A stretch of DNA of 64,000 bases, from contig NZ_CP026539.1 in NCBI RefSeq assembly GCF_004135975.1, positions 1 to 64,000 on the forward strand. The letters run 5' to 3'. The translations under genes were made by a program, and so were the position numbers. The stretch comes from Solidesulfovibrio carbinolicus (GTDB lineage: Bacteria; Desulfobacterota; Desulfovibrionia; Desulfovibrionales; Desulfovibrionaceae). The notes below the pieces were generated by a model, which saw only the letters and a program-made list of their open reading frames with translations, was not told the origin of the DNA and did no database searches. Every line of letters starts with the position of its first letter. The first letter of the stretch is position 1. Positions 36,927 to 47,326 of the stretch are shown in pieces.

Positions 36927-37706
36927 ATGTTCTCTCTCAAGTATCTTCAAGAGTTGCGAGCTGTCGAGATCGATATAATCATGGCTCATCTTCGCCCTGC
37001 TGGAGCGCACTTACTTGAGATCGGTGCCGGAACGGGGCAACAAGCACGGGAGATAGAGCGACGTGGCTTCAAGGTCGACGCCATTGAGGTGTGCGACTCT
37101 ATCTATTCCGACGAAAGAGTCTTCCCCATCGTCAACTTTGACGGACGTAATATTCCTTTTGAAGACAACACTTTCGACATTGTTTTCTCGTCGAACGTTC
37201 TGGAGCATGTCCCGGATCTCGTCAAAATTCATCAGGAGATCCGGCGAGTCTTGAAGCCCACCGGATACGTTTTGCATATTCTGCCAACTCACTCGTGGAG
37301 ATTTTGGACGACCCTTTCCGCCTTCGCCGCTGCTTTCCAGTACGCGAGCACGCTCGGCTCACAGCTCAGTCCACCGCGATCCATTACCAGAGCTTCCATC
37401 AAGCAATTCGCCGCCGCTTGGGGCATCGCCGGCCGACATTTATTGGCCCCTTGTTTTCAACGTCGTCATGGAGCGCGGGGCAACATATTGTCGGAAACGT
37501 GGCTATTCAACCCAGAATGGTGGCGTCGCAATTTCAAGACGAACGGCTTCAACATCATCATGGATAAGCCGATGGGGTTGTTTTATACCGGCAATATGGT
37601 ATTCAATTCAAATTGGAGTTTTGAACGTCGCGCCAGAATTTCACGAGTGCTCGGAAGCGCTTGTCATATTTTCGAGTTGAAGTCGATCGACACGACAAAG
37701 GGTTAG
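36927..37706 (+). CDS. Class I SAM-dependent methyltransferase (Methyltransf_11-like)
   Basis: 259 aa. Motif I HLLEIGAGTGQQAREI begins near residue 28, VDAIEV is motif II, FDIVFSSNVLEHVPDLVKIH motif III and LKPTGYVLHILPTH motif IV. The C-terminal hundred residues are specific to this protein. The reaction is probably methylation of a glycan or lipid-linked sugar. It closes the 31.7-37.7 kb island and is followed 10 bp later by an IS630 relic. Confidence 0.85.
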   Translation: MFSLKYLQELRAVEIDIIMAHLRPAGAHLLEIGAGTGQQAREIERRGFKVDAIEVCDSIYSDERVFPIVNFDGRNIPFEDNTFDIVFSSNVLEHVPDLVKIHQEIRRVLKPTGYVLHILPTHSWRFWTTLSAFAAAFQYASTLGSQLSPPRSITRASIKQFAAAWGIAGRHLLAPCFQRRHGARGNILSETWLFNPEWWRRNFKTNGFNIIMDKPMGLFYTGNMVFNSNWSFERRARISRVLGSACHIFELKSIDTTKG

Positions 37707-37716
37707 GCAACTGATT

Positions 37717-37901
37717 GTGGACCGACATTCGGTACACAAAGTGAAGAAAGTTCAAGAGTGGCTGGTCGAACATGAGAACAAAATCAAACTTTTACTTCTA
37801 CCGCCCTACAGCCCGGAGTTGAATCCGGACGAGCTTGCGAATCAGGACATCAAGCGCAATATTTTTCGCGATGGAAAAGCCAAAGACAAGCCAGAGCTGA
37901 T
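37717..37901 (+). pseudogene. IS630-family transposase C-terminal fragment
   Basis: About 61 codons containing KIKLLLLPPYSPELNPDELA and NQDIKRNIFRDGKAKDKPEL, the C-terminal DDE region (last catalytic residues) of IS630 transposases. The coding sequence is cut at 37902 by an IS66-type end. The missing C-terminus (KGKLRGFLRSLQRCPHIVKK) is visible in the other relic at 61925-62090. Confidence 0.85.
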
Positions 37902-37974
37902 GTAAGCGCAAAGGCGACCCCACCTTCACGGCGGTCCGTCTACGGGCTATGAGGGTTTGCCGGCTAAGCCGAGA
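37902..37974 (+). mobile_element. 73-bp IS66-type end fragment (second copy)
   Basis: Begins GTAAGCGCAAAGGCGA and matches the reverse complement of 11281-11353 with two mismatches. It interrupts the IS630 transposase, consistent with an element end inserted there. The adjoining element is now missing. Confidence 0.6.
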
Positions 37975-37997
37975 TGGTCTTTGAATCGAGACGCTGG

Positions 37998-38149
37998 GTA
38001 AGCGCTCAATAAGGCGCGTCTTGTCAGGGCGAGCAGGATAAGCTCAGGCAGGTATGATGAGGCTTTGAGGAACGCTGTACTGTAAGCGCTCAATAAGGCG
38101 CGTCTTGTCAGGGCGAGCAGGAAGCGGCAGAAGCTCAGGCAGGGATGAT
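37998..38149. repeat. Tandem duplicate of an IS66 left end
   Basis: Two copies, starting at 37998 and 38082 (84 bp apart), of a unit beginning GTAAGCGCTCAATAAGGCGC and continuing through GGGCGAGCAGGA and GCTCAGGCAGG. The second copy is the left end of the IS66 element whose tnpC ends at 38135; the first is an extra terminus. Confidence 0.8.
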
Positions 38150-39512
38150 CAGGGAGCAGGGCTCGAGATGTTGGGGCAGGAGGGCCTTGCGTTGGGCATC
38201 GGTAGTTGCCGCCGGCAAGTGCTCGAAGAGGTAGCGTAGATAGTGATATGGCTCCAGGCCATTGGCCTTGGCGGTCTCGATGAGGGTGTACAGAGTGGCC
38301 GAGGCGTCGGCTCCGCGCGGATGGCCTGAGAACAACCAGTTCTTGCGGCCCACGGCAAAGGGGCGGATGGCGTTCTCAGCCAGGTTGTTGTCCGGGCGCA
38401 GCCGGCCGTCCTCCAGGTACACGACCAGCCGGTCCCACTGCTTGAGGGCATAGCTGACGGCCTTGCCAAGCAGACTCTTGGGCGGGGTGGTGGCGACGCG
38501 AGCATCAAGCAGCGCCTTGAGCTTGTCCAAGATCGGGCTGGATTTTTCGGCTCGTAGCGCTTTGATTTGCTCCGGCGCAAGCTTTTGCTTTTCGGCTTGG
38601 CGCTCCACACCGTAGAGCTTGCCGATCAGGTCCAGGACGGCATGGGCCGTGCCCCCCGCAGCCTTTTTGCCGGTAGTCTTCTCGACCTCGACAAATTTTC
38701 GCCGGACATGGGCCATGCAGCCGAGATGGCGGATGCCTTCCCGTTCGCCCAGGGCCTCGTAGCCGCTATATCCGTCGGTCTGCAGATAACCTTGGAAGTT
38801 TCCAAGGATTTCTGCGGCCACACAGCCGGCCCGAGTCGGGTGATAGCGAAAGAGCACGACCGGTTTTCCCGGCGTTCCGCCCCGGGCGACCCACATGAAG
38901 GATTTCGTGGTATTGGCCCGGCCCGGTTCGGCAAGCACCTGGACTGTTGTCTCGTCCATGTTGACGAGAGGGCCGGAACGAATCTCCTCAATGATCAGGT
39001 CGATGAGCGGATCACAGGCCTTGGCTACCCGGATCATCCAGCCGGCCAGGGTTCCCCGGGAGATGTCCAGCCCCAGGCGGGCGAACTGATCTTCCTGGCG
39101 GTAGAGGGGAAGCGCGTCGGCGTATTTGGCGATCGCCACATGGGCCAAAAGGCCCGGGGTGACGATGCCCTGGGGAATGAGCTGGAGCGGCATGGGCGCG
39201 GTTTTCACCGTCGGCCCGTCATCTTCCACGCCTTCGCAGGCCCGGCAGGCGTACTTTGGCCGGATGTGGCGGATGACCTGGATCTTGGCCGGCTCGATGT
39301 CGAGTTTTTCGGAAACTTCCTCGCCGATGCGGACCAGCTCAGCGCCGCAAGGGCAGGCCTTCTCCGATTCCGGCAGGTCGTGGATAATTTCGACCCGGGG
39401 CAGGTCGGCGGGGATGGGGCGGCGTCCGCGCTTGCGGCGGGTGTGGGCCGGGGCGCAGACCTCTTCGAAGGTCTGCGACTTTTGCTCCTCCGCCGTCTGC
39501 TCGGCCTCGTCG
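38135..39512 (-). pseudogene. tnpC: IS66 tnpC, 3' part (separated from 5' part by Tn3)
   Basis: About 459 codons of the IS66 DDE transposase: CPCGAELVRIGEEVSEKLDI zinc-binding region, LVNMDETTVQVL (catalytic Asp), GYSGYEAL (second Asp region), and RPDNNLAENAIRPFAVGRKN (catalytic Glu). The N-terminal 64 residues lie at 47084-47277, beyond the transposon. Joining the two parts after removing one AACAA copy gives exactly 524 codons in one frame, so only the insertion inactivates it. Confidence 0.9.
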
Positions 39513-39550
39513 AACAAGGGGTCACCTCAGAAAACGGAAAATAAAGCACG

Positions 39551-42121
39551 CTAAGCCGGTTTCAGTGGGCGTAGCGGCCTGAACTTACCCGCGCCGATTT
39601 TGGCGCTGCTGCGCCACAGGTAATCACCGGTCAGGTTGATGTGCTCCCAGCCCAGCGGCGACAGGTACTGCAATAGGGCGTCATCGATCATCAGGCCATG
39701 GCCGCGCAAGGCGTTCGCCGCCCGTTCCAGATAGACCGTGTTCCACAGTACGATGGCGGCTGTCACCAGGTTGAGGCCGCTGGCCCGGTAGCGCTGTTGC
39801 TCGAAACTCCGGTCGCGAATTTCTCCTAGGCGGTTGAAGAAGACCGCCCTGGCCAGCGCATTGCGAGCCTCGCCCTTGTTCAGCCCGGCATGCACTCGGC
39901 GGCGCAACTCCACGCTTTGCAACCAGTCCAGGATGAACAGGGTTCGCTCGAAACGGCCCAGTTCACGGAGCGCCACGGCCAGTCCGTTCTGGCGCGGGTA
40001 ACTGCCGAGCTTGCGCAGCATCAGGGATGCTGTCACCGTACCTTGTCTGATCGAGGTGGCCAGCCGCAAGATTTCGTCCCAATGGGAGCGAACGTGCTTG
40101 ATGTTGAGTGTGCCGCCGATCATAGGTTTCAGCGCGTCATAGGCGTAGTCGCCCTTCGGGATGTAGAGCTTGGTGTCGCCCAGGTCGCGGATGCGCGGCG
40201 CAAAGCGGAAGCCCAGCAGATGCATGAGGGCGAAGACGTGATCGGTGAAGCCTGCCGTATCGGTGTAGTGCTCCTCGATGCGCAAATCGGATTCGTGGTA
40301 TAGCAGGCCGTCAAGCACGTAGGTTGAGTCGCGCACGCCTACGTTTACGACCTTGATGTGGAACGGTGTATACTGGTCGGAGATATGGGTGTAGAATGTC
40401 CGTCCTGGGCTGCTGCCATATTTCGGGTTGATGTGGCCTGTGTTCTCGGCCTTGCTCCCGGTTCGGAAGTTCTGGCCGTCCGATGATGATGTGGTGCCGT
40501 CGCCCCAATGTTCGGCAAAGGGATGCCGGAACTGGGCATTGACCAGCTCGGCCAGCGCCGTCGAGTAGGTTTCGTCGCGGATGTGCCAGGCTTGCAGCCA
40601 AGCCAGCTTGGCGTAAGTTGTACCGGGGCAGGACTCGACCATCTTGGTCAGGCCCAGGTTGATCGCGTCGGCCAAGATGGTTGTCAGCAGCAGATCCTTG
40701 TCCTTAGCCCGGTTGCCCGATTTCAGGTGGGTGAAGTGGCTGGTGAAGCCCGTCCACGCGTCCACCTCCAGCAGCAGTTCGGTGATCTTGACGTGCGGCA
40801 GGATCATCGTCGTCTGGTCGAGCAGGGCCTGCGCAGTATCGGGCACCGCCGCATCGAGTGGCGTGATCTTCAAGCCCGACTCGGTGATGATGGCATCCGG
40901 CAGGTCGTTGGCCAGCGCCATGCGGTTGACCGTAGCGAGTTGCGTTTCCAGCAGCGTGAGCCGGTCGTGCAGGTACTGGTCGCAGTCGGCAGCTACGGCC
41001 AGCGGCAATTCACTGGCCTGCATGAGGCTGGCGAATTTCTCCGGTGGCACCAGGTAATCCTCGAAGTCCTTAAATTGACGCGACCCCTGCACCCAGATGT
41101 CGCCGGCACGCAGCGAGTTCTTCAACTCCGACAGTGCGCACAGTTCGTAGTAACGCCGGTCGATGCCGGCATCGGTCATCACCAGCTTTTGCCAGCGCGG
41201 CTTGATGAAATCGGTCGGAGCATCGGCGGGCACCTTGCGGGCGTTGTCGGTGTTCATGGCGCGCAGCACCTCGATGGCATTGAGCACGTTCCTGGCTGCG
41301 GGCGCGGCCCGCAGCTTGAGCACGGCGAAAAATTCCGGCGCGTAGCGGCGTAGCGTGGCGTAGCTCTCGCTGATGCGATGTAGGAAATCGAAGTCCTCGG
41401 GCTGCGCGAGCTTCTGCGCCTCGTTGACGCTCTCGGCGAAGGCGTCCCAGGGCATGACAGCCTCGATGGCGGCAAAGGGATCGCCGCCGTTTTGCTTGGC
41501 TTCGATCAGGGCCTGGCCGATGCGGCCGAACAAGCGTACCTTGGCATTGATCGACTTGCCGGCTGCCTGGAATTGCTGCTGATGCTTGTTTTTGGCGGCG
41601 TTGAACAGCTTGCCAAGGATGCGGTCGTGCAGATCGATGATCTCGTCGGTGACGGTCGCCATGCCCTCGATGGCTAGCGCCACCAGAGTGGCGTAACGAC
41701 GCTGCGGCTCGAATTTGGCCAAGTCGGCGGGCGTCATCTGGCCGCCCTCGCGGGCGATTTTGAGCAGCCGATTTTGATGAACCAGCCGCTCGATGCCCGA
41801 AGGCAGGCCGAGCGCCTGCCAGGCTTTGAGGCGCTCGATGTGTTCGAGCATGCACCGAGAGTTCGGCTTGGCCGGTGACTGGCGCAGCCAGGCGAGCCAA
41901 GTCGTCTTGCCGTTGTCGCGGCGCATGAGCAGGCCATCGAGACAACGGTGATGCGCGTCCGACAGAGGCTCGGCCAAGGCTTTGTAGATGTGCCGGTTGG
42001 CGCGGGTGATCGCCTCGGCGCTGGCACGCTCGACGGCGTTGAGGGCAGGCAGAATGATTGATTGCCGCCGCAGGTGTTCGATCAAGGCGCTGGCCAGCAC
42101 GATGCCCTTGTCGGTCTGCAT
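39551..42121 (-). pseudogene. tnpA: Tn3-family TnpA, 3' part (outer transposon)
   Basis: The C-terminal 855 or so codons of a Tn21-like transposase, including [20 protein letters not shown] (catalytic Asp region), [20 protein letters not shown], and [19 protein letters not shown] near the end. The first 134 residues are at 45923-46323. Joined after removal of the inner transposon and one TGCAT copy, the frame is 989 codons, the full family length. The 3' end lies within the terminal inverted repeat. Confidence 0.93.
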
Positions 42122-42152
42122 GGGGTAAACCCAACATTCGTGTCACCAGGTA

Positions 42153-45110
42153 TCAAGTAGCGGGGACTGGCTCCGCTGTCATATCTCCGAGAGGGATTCT
42201 CGCGTCCAGGTCCAGTTCAAAGAGGCCGTAGGGGTTGATGTGGTGGTAGACCAGGGGCGTCAGTGCAGCCAGGTCCCGCGTCTCCATCGGCGTTGTCCAT
42301 GCAGGATCGGTGAGGATCCGCTGGATCATCAGCGTGTTGACGAAGACCAGGCTGGACTGGAGAAGATGCAAGCACAGCAGGCCCATCTCTTGGTCCTCGC
42401 GCCGGTTCGTGGTCAGCTCGCCCCCTTTGCCGTAGAAGATGAAGTTGTTCGCGCTGTTCCAGTTTTCCACGACATTCAGGCCTTCGTGAATCTCGCGTCG
42501 CAGCGCTTCAGATCCAAGGTAGCGGCACAGAAAGATCGTCTTGATGGCCTTGCCGAGCTCCGTCAAAGCCTTGTAGGCCGGATGCTGGATATTCGTCCGG
42601 GTGAAGCGGCGCAGGATGCTCTCCGCATCGGCCGTTCCCAGCTTCAGGGCTATGGTGTGCTTCACCATGGCATCGAGCTGCTGTTCGATCAACTCCCAGT
42701 TGATGGATCTGGCAGCCATTACCGGGGCGAGGTTCTGGTAGACTTTTCCGGGCTCGGGCCGATAAAGTCGCTGCCGGTGGATGCCTTTAAGCCGGGGCAT
42801 CAGCTCGAAGCCCAGCAGCCGGCAAAAGGCGAAGGCGACTTCGCTCTGCCCGTGGCTGTCCACGAACTGCCGCTCCACCTCCATCTCCGTGCAGTGCCGC
42901 AGCACGCCTTCGATCATGGCGGCGGCCTCCGAGGAGGAGACACGCTTGAACTGGGAGTAGATGCAGGTGGCCCGCTTCTCGACATGCCAATAGACCATTA
43001 CGCCGCGCCCTCCATAACGAACATGCCATTCCGTGAGCAGATTCTGGTCCCAGGCACCCAGTTGCTTGGAGTCCGAGGCGCAGGCCGTGGTGGCCTCGCC
43101 CCAGATTTGGGACAGGCGGACCTCCAGGGTGGCGTTCACCACCCGGGCAATGGCCTGGCGCAGGCCTTCGAGAGAAAGGAAGCGCCGCCTGACATAGAGC
43201 AGGTCCTTGGCCGAGTCGTCGGCATGGCCGGTAGCCATGGGCTTGAGGCCGGTATTGGTGCCAAGCCCGTAGAGGCAAAGCAGGAGGCGACGACGCAGCA
43301 CGCGGCGGTCCAGGTGCTCGCGCTCCGTGCCGCTCCTCAGGCACTGCGCGAAGCCCACCTGATGGTCGGTTTCCTTCAGGACATCGAGCAGGCTGGTCAT
43401 CGGCCAGCGTCGCGCCACCTCGGCCTTGAGCGCCCCCAGATTTTCCGGCTCGGCCTGGGGCTCGAAGGGCGAGACCGCGATCCAGCCGCCTTTTTTCTGT
43501 AATATCTTGACCCTTGGGTTGGCCGGCATCCCCTCATTCAAGGCCGCCAACGAGTGGTCCATCTCCTCTCTGAGGGCTGCGGTGAAGGCCTTGGGATCCA
43601 GGAGGAGGCCCAGATCCGAGTAGTAGGCCTCCCGTCGGGCTTCGAAGTCTTGTGGCAGATCCTCCTCGGGATTCCGGTAGCGGCGGCTGCCCACCACCCA
43701 GATTTCCCGACACCGCAGTTGCTCCCGCAGCGCCTTGAGCACGCAGATTTCATAGGCGATACGGTTGATCCTGGGCGGGGTGCCGTCGTCGTCGAGCACC
43801 AGCGGCATCCAGGCGGGACGGACCACGCCCTCGGTGACCACCGTTGTCCCCTTGGGGTACGACGATCCCTTGCACCACAGGTGGGCCTTGAGCACGGCCA
43901 GGGCTTCCATCACCGGCTGATGTCGGGCGTTCCCGCACCTGAACTCCAGGACGTCCAGCAGTTCCGGCAGGATCCGGCGATAATGGGACCGGTATGAGCG
44001 CTTGAGCACAGTTCGCACGGTCTCCTTGTAGCCCGGCCCGGAGGCCTGTATCTCCTGAAGCAGGGCCTTCAGGAGCTGTTGCGAGGCCACTGGAAAGATG
44101 ACCTGGTTGACCACGCCTTCCGGCGCGTTCAGAGATGCGTCCGCCATGCGGGCCAGCAGCCCGAGCTTGCCGGGGACCTTCTGGAACTGGCTGGCCAGCC
44201 CCTCTTCAACCTTGTGTTCCGCCCGCTTGCTCATCTTGTGGATGAGTTCCACAAGCAAATCAACGAGATGGTCGGTCAGCTCCTCGGCCCTGCGATGCAG
44301 GAAGGCGGCCATGAGCGTGGCCTGGAGCGGCCCGCTGTGCCGGCGAAGCTCATGGGGCTCTTCGACCGAGGCTCGTTTGACGTACCTGTCCAAGGCCTTG
44401 GGCTGGACGCCTGCGAAGAGTCCGGCCGGAAGCCCGACCTCCCGCACAAGCAGCAGCCGGGCGGCGGCCTCCTTGACGCTCGCCACGCTCGGCTTGCCCG
44501 GATCGGCTTTCAGGGTTTGCCAAGCCGTCCATTCGGAGGCCTCAGCCGCAGACGGCAAGGGCGTCAACAGCCCGGCGAGACGCGCCAAGACGGGCGGGGG
44601 CAATTGATGGTGGATGCTTTGGCTGAAGCGGACTTCGTGGGCATGGGCTGCAGCCCGGATGTGGCGCTTGAGCCGCTCCGGAGCAGGCGGTTCTATCCGC
44701 AGGGTCCGGCAGCGGTCCAAAGCCGCTTCCTTCAGCCGGTCGTAGCGCTGCTCCGCAGGCAGCACCTCCGCCAGGAGCCAGGCTTCCAGCGCCCGCGCAT
44801 CCTCAACGGTGGCTTCGCGAAACCCGGCCCAGCTGCGGATCTCGGCTCGATGCCGGCGAATGGTGGGGCCATCCCAGGGATACTGCCGCCAGTCCGCTGC
44901 AGGGACCTGGGTTTGCTCGGCAAGGAAGGCGACGGCCTGATCTGGCATCTCGTGAGCAGCCGTCGGAAAACGCCCTTCCAGCTGGAAGAATTTCAGCAGC
45001 AGCGAGAATCCCAGGCGAGTGGCCCCGCTCTTGTTGCGGAGCAGACCCGATTCCGGAGGCAGGAGTCCCCAGTGCAGCTCCAGCTCGTCCCGGCTCCAGC
45101 ATCGCTTCAC
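42153..45110 (-). CDS. tnpA: Tn3-family transposase TnpA (inner transposon)
   Basis: 985 aa from the GTG at 45110, chosen because GGAGG lies 6 bp upstream on the minus strand and the protein then begins [20 protein letters not shown], the normal N-terminus of this branch. It has an N-terminal DUF4158-type region ([20 protein letters not shown]) and a C-terminal DDE domain ([59 protein letters not shown]). It appears complete and could be active. A longer frame back to 45248 runs into the recombinase gene and lacks family similarity. Confidence 0.95.
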   Translation of the reverse strand: MKRCWSRDELELHWGLLPPESGLLRNKSGATRLGFSLLLKFFQLEGRFPTAAHEMPDQAVAFLAEQTQVPAADWRQYPWDGPTIRRHRAEIRSWAGFREATVEDARALEAWLLAEVLPAEQRYDRLKEAALDRCRTLRIEPPAPERLKRHIRAAAHAHEVRFSQSIHHQLPPPVLARLAGLLTPLPSAAEASEWTAWQTLKADPGKPSVASVKEAAARLLLVREVGLPAGLFAGVQPKALDRYVKRASVEEPHELRRHSGPLQATLMAAFLHRRAEELTDHLVDLLVELIHKMSKRAEHKVEEGLASQFQKVPGKLGLLARMADASLNAPEGVVNQVIFPVASQQLLKALLQEIQASGPGYKETVRTVLKRSYRSHYRRILPELLDVLEFRCGNARHQPVMEALAVLKAHLWCKGSSYPKGTTVVTEGVVRPAWMPLVLDDDGTPPRINRIAYEICVLKALREQLRCREIWVVGSRRYRNPEEDLPQDFEARREAYYSDLGLLLDPKAFTAALREEMDHSLAALNEGMPANPRVKILQKKGGWIAVSPFEPQAEPENLGALKAEVARRWPMTSLLDVLKETDHQVGFAQCLRSGTEREHLDRRVLRRRLLLCLYGLGTNTGLKPMATGHADDSAKDLLYVRRRFLSLEGLRQAIARVVNATLEVRLSQIWGEATTACASDSKQLGAWDQNLLTEWHVRYGGRGVMVYWHVEKRATCIYSQFKRVSSSEAAAMIEGVLRHCTEMEVERQFVDSHGQSEVAFAFCRLLGFELMPRLKGIHRQRLYRPEPGKVYQNLAPVMAARSINWELIEQQLDAMVKHTIALKLGTADAESILRRFTRTNIQHPAYKALTELGKAIKTIFLCRYLGSEALRREIHEGLNVVENWNSANNFIFYGKGGELTTNRREDQEMGLLCLHLLQSSLVFVNTLMIQRILTDPAWTTPMETRDLAALTPLVYHHINPYGLFELDLDARIPLGDMTAEPVPAT

Positions 45111-45211
45111 AAAAACCTCCGGATTGTGCACATTGAACTCTACCCAGAATGATACACAAGGCGAGCCACGCCCCACAAGGATTCCCAGGCCGCAAAATCC
45201 GAGAGGTTCAA
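45111..45211. promoter_or_regulatory. Divergent tnpA/recombinase control region (inner Tn)
   Basis: The short region between the divergent starts. In Tn3 elements this is where the resolution site and both promoters lie; no individual subsite was assigned. Confidence 0.45.
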
Positions 45212-45832
45212 TTGAGACAGAAAGTGGCCATCTACTGCCGGGTCTCAACGGCCGATCAGTCCTGTGCCCGACAGGAGCAGGACCTCCTGGCCTATGCGGC
45301 TCGGGCGGGCTTCGAGGTGGTGGATATCCGCAGGGAGATTTCGTCAGGGACCAAGGACCAACGGCCGGAACGACAGAAAGTCATGGCCCTAGCCCAGGAC
45401 CGGCGCATCGACGCCGTATTGGTGACCGAATTGACCCGCTGGGGGCGCAGCACCACGGATCTGGTCCAGACCCTCCACGGTCTTCAGGCCTGGAATGTCT
45501 CCCTGATCGCGCAGACCGGCCTCCAGTTTGAACTGAGCACGCCCCAAGGCAAGCTGATCGCGTCCATGATGGCCGCGCTGGCCGAGTTCGAACGGGATCT
45601 GCTCCGGGAACGGGTGCGGTCCGGCATCGCCGCAGCCAAGGCGCGGGGGAAGACCTTTGGGCGCAGGCCCGGCCATCGCCCCAAGGCCGACCGCCTGGCC
45701 CCCAAGGTGCTCCGCCTCGTGGAGGAGGGCTGGTCCTATCGAGACATCGCCAAGGAGCTGAAGCTCAGCAAAAACACGGTGATGAGCATCGTCCACCGGC
45801 ACAGGAACGCCCAGTGCGATGCAACAACTTGA
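45149..45832 (+). CDS. tnpR: Serine recombinase (resolvase) of inner Tn3 element
   Basis: The catalytic domain begins [14 protein letters not shown], with the nucleophile Ser in the RVST motif; further marks are [34 protein letters not shown] and [20 protein letters not shown]. The C-terminal HTH is [20 protein letters not shown]. The ATG at 45149 gives 227 aa; a TTG at 45212 preceded by GAGAGG gives the more typical start [11 protein letters not shown] (206 aa). It resolves cointegrates during replicative transposition. Confidence 0.92.
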   Translation: MIHKASHAPQGFPGRKIREVQLRQKVAIYCRVSTADQSCARQEQDLLAYAARAGFEVVDIRREISSGTKDQRPERQKVMALAQDRRIDAVLVTELTRWGRSTTDLVQTLHGLQAWNVSLIAQTGLQFELSTPQGKLIASMMAALAEFERDLLRERVRSGIAAAKARGKTFGRRPGHRPKADRLAPKVLRLVEEGWSYRDIAKELKLSKNTVMSIVHRHRNAQCDATT

Positions 45833-45922
45833 AATTTTATGATTTGCTTGTCAGACCCCTCATGTCCAGGGGCCTGCTCGAAGCTACTTGATACCTGGTG
45901 ACATGAATGTTGGGTTTACCCC

Positions 45923-46323
45923 TGCATGGCCAACTCGGTCAGCAACTGGACGGCCTCCCGGTAGCGGCTCATGGTGAATGGCTGGAAGCCGAATACCGTT
46001 TGCAGTTCGACCAGATGCTCGCGCCGGGTCTGTTCCCGCTGCCCGTACTCCTCCCAGCTTTCGATGCCGACCTTGAGCTGGTTAGCAACCAGTCTCAGCA
46101 AGGGCGGGAATGGTGGCTCATCGACGCCAAGGATGACACCGGGAAAGCGCAAGTAGCAGAGCTGCACGGCGAAACCCAGGCGGTTTGCCGGACCGCGCCG
46201 CTGCCGGATGATAGAGAGGTCACTTTCGCTGAATGTGTAGTGACGGATCAACTCGTCCTTGGTGTCCGGCAACGCCAACAGGCTTTCGCGCTCGGCGGCG
46301 GACAGGATCGAACGTCGGGGCAT
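45923..46323 (-). pseudogene. tnpA: Tn3-family TnpA, 5' part (outer transposon)
   Basis: Codons 1-134 of the outer transposase (MPRRSILSAAERESLLALPD, RRGPANRLGFAVQLCYLRFP). It is cut after LTELAMQ by the inner transposon, reading into its inverted repeat and stopping. See 39551-42121 for the remainder. Confidence 0.93.
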
Positions 46324-46492
46324 GCGGTTTCCTTCTTCTTGAAGACGTAGGTTTGTGACAAGCCTGCCGAGGCAACAGGCGCGGCACGGAAAATCAAGGT
46401 GTTACTCTTCTCGAAAATAGTTCTTGAAATACTATTCTCGTTTTTTATCATTTCAATGAGTTTTGAGAAGGAACGAAGGGGGTCAGGGGATT
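46324..46492. promoter_or_regulatory. Divergent tnpA/tnpR region, probable res site (outer Tn)
   Basis: 170 bp between divergent tnpA and tnpR starts, AT-rich (about 46390-46460), with the inverted words TCGAAAATAG and CTATTCTCG-like sequence near 46413-46440. Tn3-type res sites sit here in relatives; placement is by analogy. Confidence 0.5.
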
Positions 46493-47050
46493 GTGTTCAT
46501 CGGCTACGCACGTGTTTCAACACAAGACCAGAACCTTGAGCTTCAGCGCGAGGCCTTGATCAAGACTGGATGCCGGAAGGTTTTTGAAGACAAAGTGAGC
46601 GGCAGCCGTGCCGAACGGCCCGGCTTGGCCACAGCGCTGGAAATGTTACGCGAGGGGGATACCCTCGTCGTCTGGAAGTTGGATCGTCTTGGTCGGAGCG
46701 TCAAGCAACTGGTTGATTTGGTAGGCGAACTATACAAGCAGGGCGTCCAGTTCAAGAGCCTCACGGACTCCATCGACACGAGCACGCCGTCAGGCCGGTT
46801 CTTCTTTCATGTCATGGCCAGCCTCGCCGAAATGGAGCGCGAGCTGATCGTCGAGCGCACACGCGCCGGGCTGGAAGTCGCCCGTCAGCTGGGCCGCAAG
46901 GGTGGCCGCAAACCCAAGATGACCGCCAGCAAGATCGAGTCAGCCAAGAAACTCCTAGCCAGTGGCGTCCCGCCCAAGGACGTGGCCAAGAACCTCGGCG
47001 TGTCCATTCCGACGCTCTACCGCTGGGTGCCGGCCTCGACGAACGCTTAG
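46493..47050 (+). CDS. tnpR: TnpR serine resolvase (outer transposon)
   Basis: 185 aa from the GTG at 46493 (GGGGTCAGGGG just upstream); a TTG at 46463 would add ten residues. FIGYARVSTQDQNLELQREA holds the catalytic serine; GDTLVVWKLDRLGRSVKQLV and the ASLAEMERELIVERTRAGLE E-helix follow; the C-terminal HTH is GVPPKDVAKNLGVSIPTLYR. Complete. The stop codon lies inside the right inverted repeat. Confidence 0.93.
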   Translation: MFIGYARVSTQDQNLELQREALIKTGCRKVFEDKVSGSRAERPGLATALEMLREGDTLVVWKLDRLGRSVKQLVDLVGELYKQGVQFKSLTDSIDTSTPSGRFFFHVMASLAEMERELIVERTRAGLEVARQLGRKGGRKPKMTASKIESAKKLLASGVPPKDVAKNLGVSIPTLYRWVPASTNA

Positions 47051-47083
47051 CGTGCTTTATTTTCCGTTTTCTGAGACGACCCC

Positions 47084-47277
47084 AACAAGGAAAGCTGCTG
47101 TTCCTGGCCGGTACGGGGCTTTTTCTCGGACTTCGAGCCGTAGATGATCAGGTTCAGAAGCCGAATGCGCTGTTCGAGCTGGGCAATCTGTTGCTGCTGG
47201 TCAGCTTGACTGGTGGCCATCTCGGCGAGCAGGCCTTTCAGTGTGGCGGGGTCGTCAGGAAGAGAATTAATGTCCAC
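47084..47277 (-). pseudogene. tnpC: IS66 tnpC, 5' part
   Basis: The N-terminal 64 codons of IS66 TnpC: MDINSLPDDPATLKGLLAEM followed by the leucine-rich coiled coil QQQQIAQLEQRIRLLNLIIY and GSKSEKKP. Translation then runs into the Tn3 inverted repeat. Confidence 0.9.
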
Positions 47278-47326
47278 AGCCCGGACAATATGCCAGTATT
47301 ATCCAATTTAATCAAGGCAATACTGG

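Larger units (their letters stand above)
42122..45922. mobile_element. Inner Tn3-family transposon (3801 bp)
   Basis: Inverted repeats begin GGGGTAAACCCAACATTCGT at the left and GGGGTAAACCCAACATTCAT at the right (reverse complement), about 40 bp with one mismatch. The target duplication TGCAT is at 42117-42121 and 45923-45927. It carries only a full-length transposase and a divergent serine recombinase. Inserted in the outer transposon's tnpA, so it arrived later. Confidence 0.95.
39518..47083. mobile_element. Outer Tn3-family transposon (7566 bp), passengerless
   Basis: Terminal inverted repeats start GGGGTCACCTCAGAAAACGG (left) and GGGGTCGTCTCAGAAAACGG (right, reverse complement); over 39 bp I count two differences. 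A 5-bp target duplication AACAA flanks it at 39513-39517 and 47084-47088. Content: tnpA (interrupted by the inner transposon) and divergent tnpR. No cargo gene was found. The tnpA belongs to the Tn21/Tn501-like branch best known from beta- and gammaproteobacteria. Confidence 0.95.

Noticed and set aside
39551-42121. 856-aa frame as a complete Tn3 transposase
   Set aside because: Its first codon is created at the inner transposon junction; the real gene starts at 46323 and is split.
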